Shown here: piece by piece, positions 1-12,356 of the stretch
Position numbering within the stretch: the first letter of the stretch is position 1
Layout: the number at the start of each line of letters is the position of its first letter
The notes under the pieces: generated by a model
Seen by the model: the letters and a program-made list of their open reading frames with translations, nothing else
The model's database searches: none
What the model was told of the DNA's origin: nothing
DNA from: Cristatella mucedo
Taxonomy: Eukaryota > Bryozoa > Phylactolaemata > Cristatellidae
Assembly: GCA_009760855.2 (NCBI GenBank)
Contig: WPIO01000110.1
Coordinates: forward strand, 1,027,501 to 1,091,500
DNA length: 64,000 bases
Reading direction: 5' to 3'
Position numbers and translations under genes: made by a program

Positions 1-879
1 TACAGCCTCTGGATCGTCACGCGGGTGCCTGCCATGGGAAGTCTATGCGAAGCAAGGGATCGGGTATGTACGTATTTCTGCCACTATTTCAAACCGCCCA
101 GCGGGCTGACACACCAAAAAGCGCCGCAGTGAATTCCTCGAAATTGGTAGTCAAGCCCACTGTATCCCCCGGCCGCTCTTGAATTTGCCCGTATAATGCG
201 AATTCAATAATAAATAAACCGCTAAACTATTGAAAGGATTCCAGATGAAGGAAATTCTTGACTTGTTTGCTGCGACCTGGCCGTAATCGAGTTGACCCAC
301 GTTGACAGGAAAAACTCGCTGCTGCTACGGGTTACTCTTTCTTTCTTTCGCATCCCAGAACAAATAAAAACTCACTGCTGAGCAGCCATTGTCACTCGCT
401 CCCACACTTCCAGTTCATCCGTGCACCCGAAGCGTGAAAATCGCAACTTATTGATGTCATGACTTCTACTGACTGAGACATGGAAAATCCGCTCCTCAGG
501 TAGAACACTAGCCTTCACCTGAGGTAGGCTTCTTCATCTTGACGTGCATAAGGCGTGCACTATTGCTCAGCCAAAACTCGGGGCTCAAAAAATTCTCTGC
601 TAATCTGCGGCGATTTTCGCCTTTCTTTTTTAGCGAATTGCAGATGCGCGCCTAAATTGAATGAATTGGGGAAGGTCACCCCAATAGTACCACTGACAAT
701 ATTCTCAGCAGCTTGCTGATTATTTGGTGTACGCTTACTAACTGTTAAATTGCTCTGGATTCAGGACACTATCTACTTATATTATGGAGTTAAGATGACT
801 AAAGCTTATAACTAAGAAGCTGGAACTTAAGTCTTGAATTATGACTTGCGTCACGACATCTCCTGAGTTGTCCAAATCA
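1..879. other. Non-coding, nothing recognised
   Basis: No gene, RNA or clear repeat seen on either strand. Confidence 0.5.
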
Positions 880-1160
880 ATAAAGAAACTAAAAACGCAT
901 ATATTAATCATAGCATTTAGTGGGTCTCTGTGATTCGTCCTTCATGTGTTTATGCGTACTGACATTGCACACGCTGCCACTAATCATACTTGCATGTTGG
1001 CCCTGTGCATATCACCCCTAATCATGTTATTCTTGTTGTTTATTCAGCTTGATACCACTAAAGATTGGATTGTGCTTCCTTTGCAGCAGTTGTAAAGTTC
1101 CTTGACATAGAGTGAGCTCTCAGGGGGCGCTTTATAAAGTTTATTATTATTACTATGACC
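880..1160 (+). mobile_element. LINE-B 3' UTR and tail
   Basis: Starts gcatttagtgggtctctgtg and ends gggggcgctttataaagttt followed by attattattac. Only the 3' end is present (5'-truncated insertion). Confidence 0.75.
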
Positions 1161-1452
1161 ACATGAATAGACAGTATATAGTTAATCTCGAAGATTTCAA
1201 TTATTGCCTTAAAGTGTGCAGGTCGTAGCTGAAGCTCCATGCAATGGTGAAATCTGGAAATTCAGAATCACTCATGAGAAAACAGCGCCTGCGATTTTAC
1301 TCTGGAGCCCAGAAATGGCTGCAGGTAATTTATGCAGGTTATTTAACTACGTAGCCTGAAGTTACGATGTAGTGTACGCAGTAATCAATTTTCCTCTTGC
1401 ATCGGTTATTGCGTTGCTGAGTCTGCGAAAGTAGTAACTAGATGATTCAACG

Positions 1453-1602
1453 GCCTCATTTTTATAGCGACAGAAGAGCCTGTGTGGCTATCGCCACCGC
1501 TTGCAGCGGCAATTAAGGATTTCCCACCGGAGGATTCGAACCCAAGACCTCAGAACCAAGGTCTTGAAACGCAACCCTTTTCCCTAGTGCGCCATCACAG
1601 CT
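1453..1602 (-). mobile_element. tRNA-derived SINE, family 1
   Basis: Minus strand: agctgtgatggcgcactagg (A box), B box GGTTCGAATCC at about 1542-1532, then the body ending in atagcgacagaagagcc reversed. RNA polymerase III promoter boxes are recognisable but mutated around. Confidence 0.75.
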
Positions 1603-2139
1603 AACTTGCGTCAAGAATGCAACTACACTAGCTGCTGATGAGTGAGACATGATACTTTGATGCTGGCCTGGCTTGCTAATCAACGATCATGCTGCCAGTG
1701 GTTCTTGTGTCCAGCAAGACACGTAACTTTTACCGATCCTCTTTTCTTTCCAGATCGGGTCAGTGTTCAAGTAATACAAAATGCAGTGATATAGCTATAT
1801 GTAAAATGGATATGCCTAATACTGTAGGAGAAAACTGCTTTGTGACTTGCTTTTTCCTATGTTTCTACGACTTTTTTTTCGCATTTTCGTAGGCTTGTCG
1901 AACCTTTTCTTGGTGACGATTTTGGTATCTACCTGTTCAATCCTACAATGAATCCCTTGAAAATGGCGACTGTACCTTCGTAAACCTTGCGCCCCACCCC
2001 GCTTGCTGTGGATACGCCCGTTCTACTTTTGCTGTGCTGACTTGTGGCCAAAGTTTGAAAGTCAGCCAGCGGGGTTATGTTCAGCTAAGAGATCTGCGGG
2101 GCTGTGTGACGATGCCACCTCCACTGGCTTTTCATTAAG
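1603..2139. other. Non-coding, nothing recognised
   Basis: Short frames only. Lies between a SINE and a LINE-B end. Confidence 0.5.
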
Positions 2140-2555
2140 CAGTGTATCGACATTATGGTTTTGACACTCACTTTTGGGTTCATTCATTCTCGTGCTCCAG
2201 CCAAATTAACCGAAGTACCTGCTAAACAGGCTACGCATCTTACTCGAATCTTCTGACTCAAGCCATTCAGCTGTGCCTCTAACCAACCTCAAATCCTTCT
2301 CTGAGACTATGTCTTTAGCTCGTATACAATCAAAGCCTGGAATTTATACCCCACCGATGTCACGAAATCCACATGTGTCTCACAGTATTTATTTGGTCTG
2401 TTTGATTTGTCTTTTGTGTGATCATGCTTGCTGACACCGTGTGCTTTTTGACTAAACATATTAACATGGTGCCCTTAAATCAAATGTAAAGTGCTCAAAA
2501 AGAGATCTAATTCTCTGAGGTCACTATGCAAATGTCTTAAAGTAGTATTATAATG
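2140..2555 (+). mobile_element. LINE-B 3' fragment (old)
   Basis: A diverged C-terminal block (LTLTFGFIHSRAPA) and a UTR ending aaatgtaaagtgctcaaaaa gagatctaattctctgagg. Confidence 0.65.
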
Positions 2556-3149
2556 CCAGGGGTGAACATGGGACGTTGCGCCGGCAACTACTCTTGCAAC
2601 GGCTGGCTCCTCTTTGCGTAATGTGCACCAATGCCGCTCTCTTTTTCCTTCTCTTTCACTTCTCTTTAAAGAGCTGATAACTTACAACTCCGAGAAGCCA
2701 GTGAATTAGACAATTCGTTGAAGTTGTATTCAATTCCGCATGGTTGACCTTGATGAAGATAAAGAGAGCACATCTACAACAAACAGTTGGTATGAAGATG
2801 TCGGCTGAAAGTCTTCGGTAAAAATTCACGTTACCAGATGGTTAGGTTATCTTAGGTTTTGAATATTACCTAATACCGATGGTAGCATTAAACGTGAGAA
2901 GGAGGCAGTGAAACGGTGGCAGGCTCATCCAGTCACGTTGCGAGAGTTAATGGAGAGTACTTGGTGACCCCTAAGTTATAATCATTAGGAGCCGGCTATT
3001 TCATTTGGCTTAGACCCTACAGAAAAGTAGTCGTCGGAAATATTGATCAGCTGATTAGTCAGCGGCACTGCATATTGTTTGGTGGACAGATGCGGCCCTC
3101 CTGCGGGTACTATGTAGCTCCAGGTTACATAGATTATTGTAATGTAATT

Positions 3150-4330
3150 TATCTCCGTCTGTAACTCCACAAAGTCATAAAGACCAAGTGGGTGTTACGC
3201 AGGAGAGTTTTGTATAGCGCACTCACAGCCCAAGCGGCTTTCGGTACGCATTCGGTAGCCAACAGACTTCGTCTCACGTAACAAAGAGAAGGTGGAAAGC
3301 ATAGCAGAGTCAGAAGAGCAGTTGAGGTAGGGAGTAGCATGGAAGTAGTAGCTCAGAACCGCTGAAAAGGACGAGCCATAGCCGGCAGTAGGAGAGTAGT
3401 TATCGTTCCGTAAGAATTGTGGAAGCGAGTTCCACAGTCTAGGACCTGCAGTGCTAAAGCTTCTGTCATCAATGGTCTTTAGGCGGAGGAATGAAACAGC
3501 TAATTTATTGTCCACACAGGACCTGAGGGCTCAAACAGGCTGAAACTGATGCAGCACTTCCGCGAGGTACGAAGGAGCCAAGCCGTGGCGGGCCTTGTGG
3601 GTCAGCGTGAGAACTGTGCTCTGTATCCGTTGCTCAACCGGCATCCATCTAGCTCTTTTAGCAAAGGAGACACGTGCTCAAACCGCTGGGAATTGAAGAC
3701 CAGCCTTGCAGCCATATTCATATTCTGCTGCAGTAGCCTAATAGCTTTCTTTGGCAGCCCAGCCAAAATGGAGTTACAATAATCAAGCCGACACAGAACG
3801 AAGGAGCTAGTTAATTTTTTCCAAGCAACTGTGGGAGACAGCTCCTAATCTTGGATAGGGATCGGACGTGATGGCTATCTGTCGCATCAATCTTCTGAAT
3901 GAAGCTTTTGAAATTGAGGCAGCTGTCGAAAACGACACCTAAATTTCAAGCACGTGGTGATGGTCGCACAATAGCATCGCCTATTGGAAGAGCAAAGCCT
4001 TTTAATCCAGCCACACGCTTAGGGTGTCCTATGAGCAGCAGTTCGGTTTTATCATCATTTAATTTCAGGAAGTTTTCCGACATCCAGGATCGAATATCTG
4101 CAAGGCAAGCACTCAGTTTCTCATTTGCCGCAGCAGATTCCGACGGTTTGAATGACAAATACAACTGAGTATCGTCAGCATAGAAGTGATATCCTATTCC
4201 ATGGGCCTTAATCATTTTCCCCAGAGGTTGTGTATAAATGGAGAACAGCAAGGGACCGAGTACAGACCCTTGAGGGACTCCACCGGTGACCCTTCTCGTG
4301 TGTGAGATCTGACCCCCACACGACACGGAT
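3150..4330 (-). mobile_element. LINE-A reverse transcriptase fragment
   Basis: A second CR1/L2-like family. It reads [52 protein letters not shown], then LTSSFVLCRLDYCNS and RSFSTAGPRLWNSLPQFLR. The C-terminal part (YHATPYLNC-like to RLGCECAIQNS) and a tail with ctttgtggagttacagacgg are shared with three shorter copies in the window. Frameshifts near 3520 and 3950. Confidence 0.82.
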
Positions 4331-4770
4331 TAACCTGCATGCAGGCAATACAGAAAGCGTTGATAAATTCATCAATCCAAAGTAAAATTTTGACAAAAAT
4401 TGATCAATTTCGGCGACTTCAAAAAATACCTTGTAATGCAAAACCGCGCGGCGGACTTTATTGGCTACAGTGTTTTTTTTAAAGTTATTGCCTTAGATGA
4501 GTAGAGCAGAGAGGCAAGACGAGGCACGTTTTCACTGGCTGAAGATATGCAGAGAAGATTGGCAACTTGTATCTTCCTTCTCGTATTTTGTAATGATGAA
4601 AAGTAAGAAGACAAAATATCATAATATTATAAGTGAAAATATGCAGCAGGGTGTAGGTCCTGAATCTGTCTCTCTCTTTGTTCCAACCTGCAGCACAACT
4701 GCTTGAATTATGTTGAGTTTCGCTCTGACTGCTGGCTTCTACAGACGCTACGTCCCTGACTCGACACAAA

Positions 4771-4811
<41 letters not shown>

Positions 4812-5828
4812 ATACACATACACAGACATACACAGTTATGTGCACACACCAACCAGCTCACAATCCGCGCTGTTGCACTTGGAAACGAAGCTTTCGCCAT
4901 TTCTCTGAGGAATGTCAGTAGAATAACCTTAAAGGAAAAGTGCTCGTGCTTATGAAAACATTCCTAACGTGTGCAATTCTCAAACGTGGCATGCTTCGCC
5001 CTAAGTTCAAGTGTGATATTGAGCTTCTTTGAATATCGGTCACAAGCATCTCAAAAGATTGCCTCACGATGCCAAATAGCTGCCTCAATGCAATCCAAAA
5101 CCTGCTTATTCACGTGCAAGACGCTCTATCTTCGAAGCGAAAAAATTCGGATATACGAGCTGATGGCCTCAAAAGGGACTTGGACACGGTGTGTTCCACG
5201 TGGCTTAATGTAGAAGCAGCCTAGCTTTAGCAAAGCTTTAGCGGCAGTTTATGCTCCCAATTCAACAACCAGTTCGCGCATTCATTCGCAGTCCTTCGAA
5301 GCGGAACTATTTTTTAAGTCTTGCAGCAGGCACTACTTTCTTTACAGCCGCAATCAGGCTGACAGTTGCGCAGTTCATTTTGCCAATAATTAAATTAACG
5401 TAGTATTATGTCGTTTGTACATAACCTCAAGAGAATTAAGTCTCTGTACAGGCACTTTGCAACTTGCTGCACTAGAATAAACAACCAGGAGCTGGTGAAA
5501 TGTTCGCTATCACCCTTAGATAGGCACGCAACAGCGAACTAGAGCATTTTTCGCCGAGCACGCCGTGGCAAAAGGCCTTGAATTTTATATGCATTTTATT
5601 AAGTTTAAGAACAAATATATATGTATTTGAATTGCATATATGACCCTTGAATAGTGACCCTTTTAAGTTTGAAGGGTGCTAGGGTAGCAATTCGGCACCG
5701 CGTGATTCAACGCCACCAAAATGAAAGGGAGACGCTCTTCGAGTCGGAACCCCAACGAAACGCCTCCTCGAACGGTGCGCCGGCCGACGCCGGCGCCCGC
5801 GGGCAGCGCGAAGTCGAAGAGGCGTCTG
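4331..5828. other. Non-coding apart from a CA repeat
   Basis: No gene seen. The right part is GC-rich where it joins the minisatellite. Confidence 0.5.
4774..4809. repeat. CA microsatellite
   Basis: About 18 CA units. Confidence 0.95.
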
Positions 5829-6356
5829 CTGCCGCCTGTTCGCGTGTCACCTGTCAAGGCGTCTGCTCGCGTCACCTGTCAAGGCGTCTGCTCGCGTCAC
5901 CTGTCAAGGCGTCTGCTCGCGTGTCACCTGTCAAGGCGTCTGCTCGCGTGTCACCTGTCAAGGCGTCTGCTCGCCTCACCTGTCAAGGCGTCTGCTCGCG
6001 TCACCTGTCAAGGCGTCTGCTCGCGTCACCTGTCAAGGCGTCTGCTCGCGTCACCTGTCAAGGCGTCTGCTCGCAGTCACCTGTCAAGGCGTCTGCTCGC
6101 GTCACCTGTCAAGGCGTCTGCTCGCGTCACCTGTCATGGCGTCTGCTCGAGTCGCCTGCCTAGGCGTCTGCTCGCGTGTCACCTGTCAAGGCGTCTGCTC
6201 GCGTCGCCTGCCTAGGCGTCTGCTCGCGTGTCACCTGTCAAGGCGTCTGCTTGCGTCACCTGTCAAGGCGTCTGCTCGCAGTCACCTGCCTAGGCGTCTG
6301 CTCGCGTCACTTGTCAAGGTTCCTGCTCAAGTCGCCTGCCTAGGCGTCTGCTCGAA
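5829..6356. repeat. 25/27-bp GC-rich minisatellite, about 20 copies
   Basis: The unit gtcacctgtcaaggcgtctg+ctcgc repeats in 25-bp or 27-bp (extra GT) steps. Later units drift to a gtcgcctgcctaggcgtctg form. The mixed 25/27 spacing shifts the frame, so the open frames through it are not protein repeats. Confidence 0.9.
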
Positions 6357-9199
6357 TCGAAGAGGCATGTGCGGTTCGCTCGAGTCGCGGGCCTCCGGCC
6401 GCGGTTCAAATTGCGGTGCGAACTTTTCTGTTTTATTCAAGTGGATCGCAAGAGGCGGCTTAGCTGCGGCTGCGCCTTTGTGTGAAGCTTAAGGCGTTCG
6501 CCAAACACTTTAGAAATGACTGCGGTCGGAGAGGCTAAAGGGCCTGTCGCGGCGCTACGTCTTGAATTGGTTTTATTACTTTGCGTCGCGCCCCATGGTG
6601 TGGTCATTTAGCCTCATAAAAACAATCGCGGCTACGCTCTTGCATATTGAAACTTTCGTGTTCTACGTCAGCCAGATTGCGATCGCTTAAAACTGCTATT
6701 CGCGGTTCTTGGAATTATGATAAAACGGCGGGGAGCTAAGTCGGCCAAACTGTGACTGACAATCATTATTAGCGATTCCTAAATTGGAAGGCTGGGAACC
6801 GAAGACGGTAGCAGGCTCGAAATTACTACTGATAATCTAAAAAAACGTCAAGGACGATAAGGCGATAAATGTAGTGCAGGTGCAGGCCCTCGATGCTGAA
6901 TTCGAAAATCCCCGCATGAATTGCCTCGAGAAGCAAGAAACTATTATTCTACACTAGAGCCTAGAAATTGCTACTGAAAACGGGCACGTGTAAGTGGTAC
7001 CGTAGCCTTGATTGACACTGTCTAAAACAAAGTGGCTGCTCTTCCCGTGCCTGCTACAGCCGATGGGCCACGTGGCAGCTGCTACAGCCGATGGGCCACG
7101 TGGCAGCTGCTACAGCCGATGGGCCACGTGGCAGCTGCTACAGCCGATGGGCCTGCAACTATCGTAATTGGCTTTGTGAATGCTATAGTACACAGCTTTG
7201 GGGGTATGAACTGCAGTTACGATGCTGGACAAGCAGCAATATTTCTCGGCGAGTATACTTCTGATGGTGTCTGCACTACAACTAACGTGACTGCTGCTAG
7301 CTCTCGTCACGTGCTTAAAGAGCACTCTTGCTTCTACTTTGATGCGTCATGTGTCATGCAATGATATGATCACGTGTAGCATGCAGCTGACTGTTCATTT
7401 ATCTCGGGAGTTCATGTTTCCACGATGACCCCTCATTGAGTTTTGGCTACCCACAGAAGCTCTTTATTCAAAATATAATTTTAATGTGCCATCTTCTGCG
7501 ATGATTAGTTCGACTTGGCGACTCGGTGAATGCAATGCGGTGATTAATGTGCGCATAAACTTCAACAAACTTGATGCCGTTGCGACAACGCTTCGGTTGC
7601 ATAAACAACGTGTCGTAAAAGTGAATGGAGTTTGACTTTTTGTTCTTATTCGCAGACAATTAACTGCTCATAGCTTTCAAAAGTCCAACTTAGGAAGTTT
7701 ATCTATAGAGATTTTGACGCCGGTGGTTGTCCCTCATTCTAGACAGAGACTGCAACTAGTTTTACAATGCAGACAAGACTGGATAGCTCAGACAATGCCA
7801 GTGATTAAAACTGTTAAATCGCAGTCACGATCGCTCGCGAAATAGTGCAGAAATAGTGCAGGTTCGCTCCTCCTCGTTCTTTGGTCTTAATCATGTTCCA
7901 GCTTGACATTTTCTCAGGTATCTATCGAAATTGAGCTAGAGTTTGAAAGAGCTTCCAGCGAAGTGAAAGGACTTGAACGTCCGTGGGTTTCTGGAGCCAA
8001 AGCCAAAGCCCAAGGCAACCAGTCAGAGAGACGGATCAATGATCAAACCAATGATGCATTCAGTCAGAGACGATGAAGATGAAGGTAAGGCAGCAACGAC
8101 ACCTTCGGTTACAGCGTGTGGACAATTCTCGCTAGCAATTTATGTTAAAGCCTAATAACAACAGCTTCACCGGTCGCGTGTCAGCAAACGTTGCCATGCT
8201 GCTATGAAGGCTGTATAAATATGCCTAGTTCTATCTGGACTTTCATGCCGGTACATCCAGTTTGTAAAGAGATAGCTCTGTTAATGTGCAATTAAAAGGC
8301 CACTCGCTGGTCAGAAATGAGTGAAGAGAATTCTAATCTTGTACCGTTTTACTAATTAGATATTTTCGGGCGGCCGCTGCCAGGCGCCGTGGCGACAGCG
8401 AGCCACCCGTTTCTTATGACGCCGTACACAGTAAGGTGTTAGTTGCTTTCGAGTGAACGGTCACTTCGCTCCAGGCTTGGTGGCCGTTTTTAGAACAGAG
8501 CGGCATAGAATAACACAGCGAGTGGAAGTTTAAAAAATGTGACTTCCGTTTGAAAAAGTGAGAGAGAGCCTCGTGTACTAACAAAGCCTGAACGAGTAAA
8601 TGCAGAGCGAACCCCGGCCGAACGGCGGCCTTTTTAGCTCAAATAATTAGCGACGGCTAATTTCCCCTCTATAGAAGTGCCTCGAAGCTACTAGACCGAA
8701 AGTGAAAGGAATGAAATACTCGTAGGCACTCAGGTTCTGCGATGGCCTCGTGCTTCTACGTCTCTACGACGCTTAAGAGTTGAAACACGCTGTGCAAAAC
8801 CCGTTAATCGTCCGATAATGGACCAACAGTCATTTCCAGGAAGTCTGAGAGGGGTGACCGGGAAGGAGCAATTCAGCGGGAGGACAAAAGAGCCGAACCT
8901 TAAGCCATCCTATAGCTCAAGTCCCTACCAGCCTTCCCTACTGGCTGGATGCGTTAGTCTGGAGTAATCGGAGATGTGGAGCCTAAATAAGTTAATAAAT
9001 AAATAAGTAATATAAATAAGTAATAATATATAATACATAAACGTCCAAGTTACTCACTTCCTTCTTGGCCGCTGCGTGCCTTTATATAATCCTATATCTA
9101 CTCTGTGCGAATCGCGTCTTGAATCCGTTACTCTGTTAATGAAAGCCGCGGGCGACGAGAGCTTTTGCTCTGCAGCTTTTGCTCGACTATGGCACATAG
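6357..9199. other. Non-coding; 28-bp E-box repeat inside
   Basis: No recognisable protein on either strand. Further CACGTG sites at about 6984, 7309 and 7371 surround the repeat. AT-rich taaataag repeats at 8985-9045. Confidence 0.5.
7053..7155. repeat. 28-bp tandem repeat with CACGTG palindromes
   Basis: Units start with gctacagccgatgggccac at 7053, 7081, 7109 and 7137 (last one partial). Each full unit holds the perfect 10-bp palindrome gccacgtggc, an E-box (CACGTG). Confidence 0.9.
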
Positions 9200-9475
9200 T
9201 TTCCAGCCGACCTCAGTCTGCCTCTTCCATGCTACTCACTACAAGCTCTCTCGACTCAGCTATGCTTGTCACTTTCTCTTCGTTCGCGTGAGATTAAGTC
9301 TGCTGGCTATCTGTCTCGGCTCTATATATCTCTGTCGGCTGGCCGAATGCGCAACGCAAGCCGCTTAGGTTTAGAGTGCTCAATACAAAACTCAGCTTCG
9401 CAGCAATCGCATAGACTTCGTGGAGTAGCAGAGAGAGGTACAATGAGATACAATGAGAGAGATACAATTACAATG
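9200..9475 (+). mobile_element. LINE-A C-terminal/3' fragment
   Basis: Shares tccatgctactcactac, gccgcttaggtttagagtg and cttcgtggagtagcagagag with the other LINE-A ends. A short acaatgaga repeat follows as the tail. Confidence 0.65.
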
Positions 9476-10458
9476 AGAGGAGAACACAGAGGCTGCTGCT
9501 CTGACCGTGCGGCTCTACCCAGCTCAGTAGTCAGCCGTGTCAGTGAGGTCAGTGGTCTTATTCGCTCCAGCATCCGATCCGTGCACTCTGCTGTGGAGAC
9601 ATTCGAGTGTGTCACACGACCAGCAATACTAATGTCGTCAGGATTTAGCCAGACACTGAATTTTCCAGGAACGAGAAATCGCAGTAAAGCTGAAGCACAC
9701 GTTGGTAGTTAAGCGTCAAGGTCGATACAATTTTCCCAAACCTTTAGCCATCATATTCACGTGGCTGGCGAGGTTAGCATGTATATGCAAGTACCGTGTG
9801 GTGCCTCTGGCGAGATACCAGAGGTCTGCAGCCTCCTAGCAGCAATATGGATCAATTTAAACAGCAAAGTGAGTTCACAGCGCTAGAGAATGACTCTTCC
9901 CACCATTGTTTCTTGTTTTCAGCCAACAAATATATTGGGAATACACGAACACAGCGCCTGCTGAAGAGACGGCATTCAGGCCAGGCACAGGCAGAGCGGC
10001 GGTATGTGGTCTGTTATTCGCGGAACTTTTTTGCCACGGTCTAGCTTCCGAACGTGAATTCGAGTGTCAATCGATCTGACCGATGCGAGTGGGCCATCGT
10101 GGTGTCATCTCACGAAGCTGGAAGCTCTTGAATCCAGCTTCGCTACACCCATTCGACGCCGGGCAAGAGACTGCGATTCATGCGGCCTAGCACTAGCTTT
10201 ATTGAGCTCTCCGAGCTCGCAAGAAAGGATGTCTGCACCGTCTCGATGCTAGGCCAGAACGTGAGATAAACTTCAAATCAGTTGTCTCAAGTTGATTTAT
10301 GACTTCGAAGAGCGATTGAGCATTTCTGATGATGGCACGTCAATAAGTTTCGTCAAACTTCTAGGAAGTATTAGGCAGTGAGAAACAAGATTATCTCCTC
10401 TCAGAGGCTGCAGAAGACGAACGCCCGATTAGCCTGCCAGACTAGAAGAAGCGGGTCA
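9476..10458. other. Downstream flank of the Ly6-mucin gene
   Basis: 3' side of the minus-strand gene, so it should include its 3' UTR. No other gene seen. Confidence 0.4.
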
Positions 10459-12356
10459 CTAGTGGAGCACTATAGCTGCAAACAGTGCTTGGAGTCCCAG
10501 AAGCCAGCAAGGCACCGAGTTCTTCGAAGCAGCGGACTGCGCAGCAGCCCGAACCGTCGCCGCTGTTGATGCTCCCACAGTCACCGCCGTCGTCTGTGGC
10601 GACATAGATGCTGCCGTCGTCGGCGACGAAGGTGCGACAGTCATATTTGCTGCAATTACGTCTGTGGTTAGCGTCGCAGGTGCAACTAATGTTGATGGGC
10701 CAGGGCCAGGTGTTAACGGCCGTTCAGTTGAGGCCGCATTCATATGCGAGTTTCCGACTACCGTTTCAGACCCGAATCCAGTCGTGGCAGTCGTGGCAGG
10801 TGAGGCCAAAATCGATGGATATGGTGCGGGTGTTGTTGGCGGCCCAGATGCAGCGGTCTTAATCTGAGAAGGCACAGGTGAAGTCACCGGCAACGATATG
10901 GAAGTTAGTGACAGCCAAGACGCGGCTGTTGTATTCGTCAAGGTGGCGGCAATCGAAGATATCGCAGATGCCACATTTGTCAGCGAGACACGCGCAGCTG
11001 TTGTAGAGGGACCGGGTGAAGTGGTTGTCGCAGAACCAGGTGCAAAAGTGGCAGACCGATAAGGTACCGAGGTCGTTAGTACTGAGGCCGCCCAAGTCAC
11101 TGGGGCCGAAACAGTGGTAGTCTGCGATGCAGGAGTAGCTGTCGTAGCCAATATTGTCGCAGGCATCGTGACTGGACCAGTTGCAGCTGTGGCTGGCAAT
11201 CCGCGAGCAGCAGTCGTCACCGTTAGGGGTGCAGATGATAGCGAAGACACGACCGCTGTCACTGAGCCACTTGCAGCCACTGTCGGCAGACCAGGTGCGG
11301 CCGTCGTTACAGACCCATATGCCCCAGTAGCAGGCAGAGCAGGTGCAGCCGTCGTTATTGAAATTGAGGCCACCGTAGTCATCTGGCCAGGACCATTGTT
11401 GGTCAGCTGCGCAGGAGCGGCCGTCGTGGCCGATTCTGTCGCAGGCATCGTCACTCGGCCAGGTGCAGCTGTGGTTGGCGATCCGCGAGCGGTAGTCGTC
11501 ACCGTTCCAGGTGCAGACGTCATCGCCGTCCACCATGTGGAAACTGATACCTGACCAGATGTAACTGTTGCATTTGCCAAGGTTAGGGCCATCACCAACA
11601 GCGCAGACACGGCCGTTGTCACTGAGCCACTGGTAGCCACTGTCGCCAGACCTGGTGCGGCCGTTGTTGCAGGCCCATATACTCCAGTAGCAGGCGGAGA
11701 AGGTGAAGTCGTCGTTACCGGCCCAGGTGTGGCCGCTTCGGCACGCCCAGCTGGAGCCGTCGTCACCAGGCCAGGAGTACCCGTCATGGGCAAGCCTCCA
11801 GCTGTTGTTATTGCAGATGCACGTTGGATCGTCGGCCATGAAGCGGACGTTGGCAGAGGCCAAGTTGCGGTCGTCGCATCGATCGCAGGTGCAGCCACTG
11901 TCGACGCTGGAAATGTTATAGTTGTTAATGTTGGCGCCACAAGTGCCACCGTCGTCGTCAGAGTTCCCGGTGTGGCCGTCGTTGCCTGCTCTAGTGCTGC
12001 CGCAGTCTTCGGTTGCCAAGTCGCGGGGATCGTCAACAGCTCTTGTACGGATGTCGTTGTCACAGCAGGTGCGGTAGTCGTCACCGTCGCGGGCGTGACC
12101 GTCGTCGGTGGATTAAGTGCGGCTGTGGCTAGAGGCCAGGGTGCAGTCGCAGCGGGCACGGCAAGAGTCGATGCCGAGGAGGGAGCGGTGGCGATGGCGG
12201 TGGTGGGCAGCGCCGGTGTCGCACTGTTGCAGAGAGAGCTCGCGCAGTAGCAGTCGATCTGTTCTACGGTTTGAGGCGGCGGCAATCCATTCGTAATGTT
12301 CGAGCAGCCGAGCGTTTGCGACGGGTCGTATGCGCATCCACGGTAGTACCAGATTC
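10459..12356 (-). CDS. LU-domain exon 2, mucin-like stalk and GPI signal
   Basis: It starts right after a long pyrimidine tract (ctgtctcttcaccgttcacttag) with IWYYRGC. It holds the last five cysteines, then the Thr/Ala/Pro-rich stalk and the C-terminal hydrophobic segment. An ATG at 12441 in the same frame lies in the intron, so it is unlikely to be the true start. Confidence 0.82.

Noticed and set aside
5654-6492. Overlapping plus-strand frames that look like a repetitive protein (SPVKASAR units)
   Set aside because: Unit length alternates 25 and 27 bp, so the frame changes repeatedly. It is a minisatellite.
10608-12250. Plus-strand Val/Ala-rich frames and a second minus frame of 386 codons
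   Set aside because: They are shadows of the Thr/Ala/Pro-rich coding strand of the Ly6-mucin gene.
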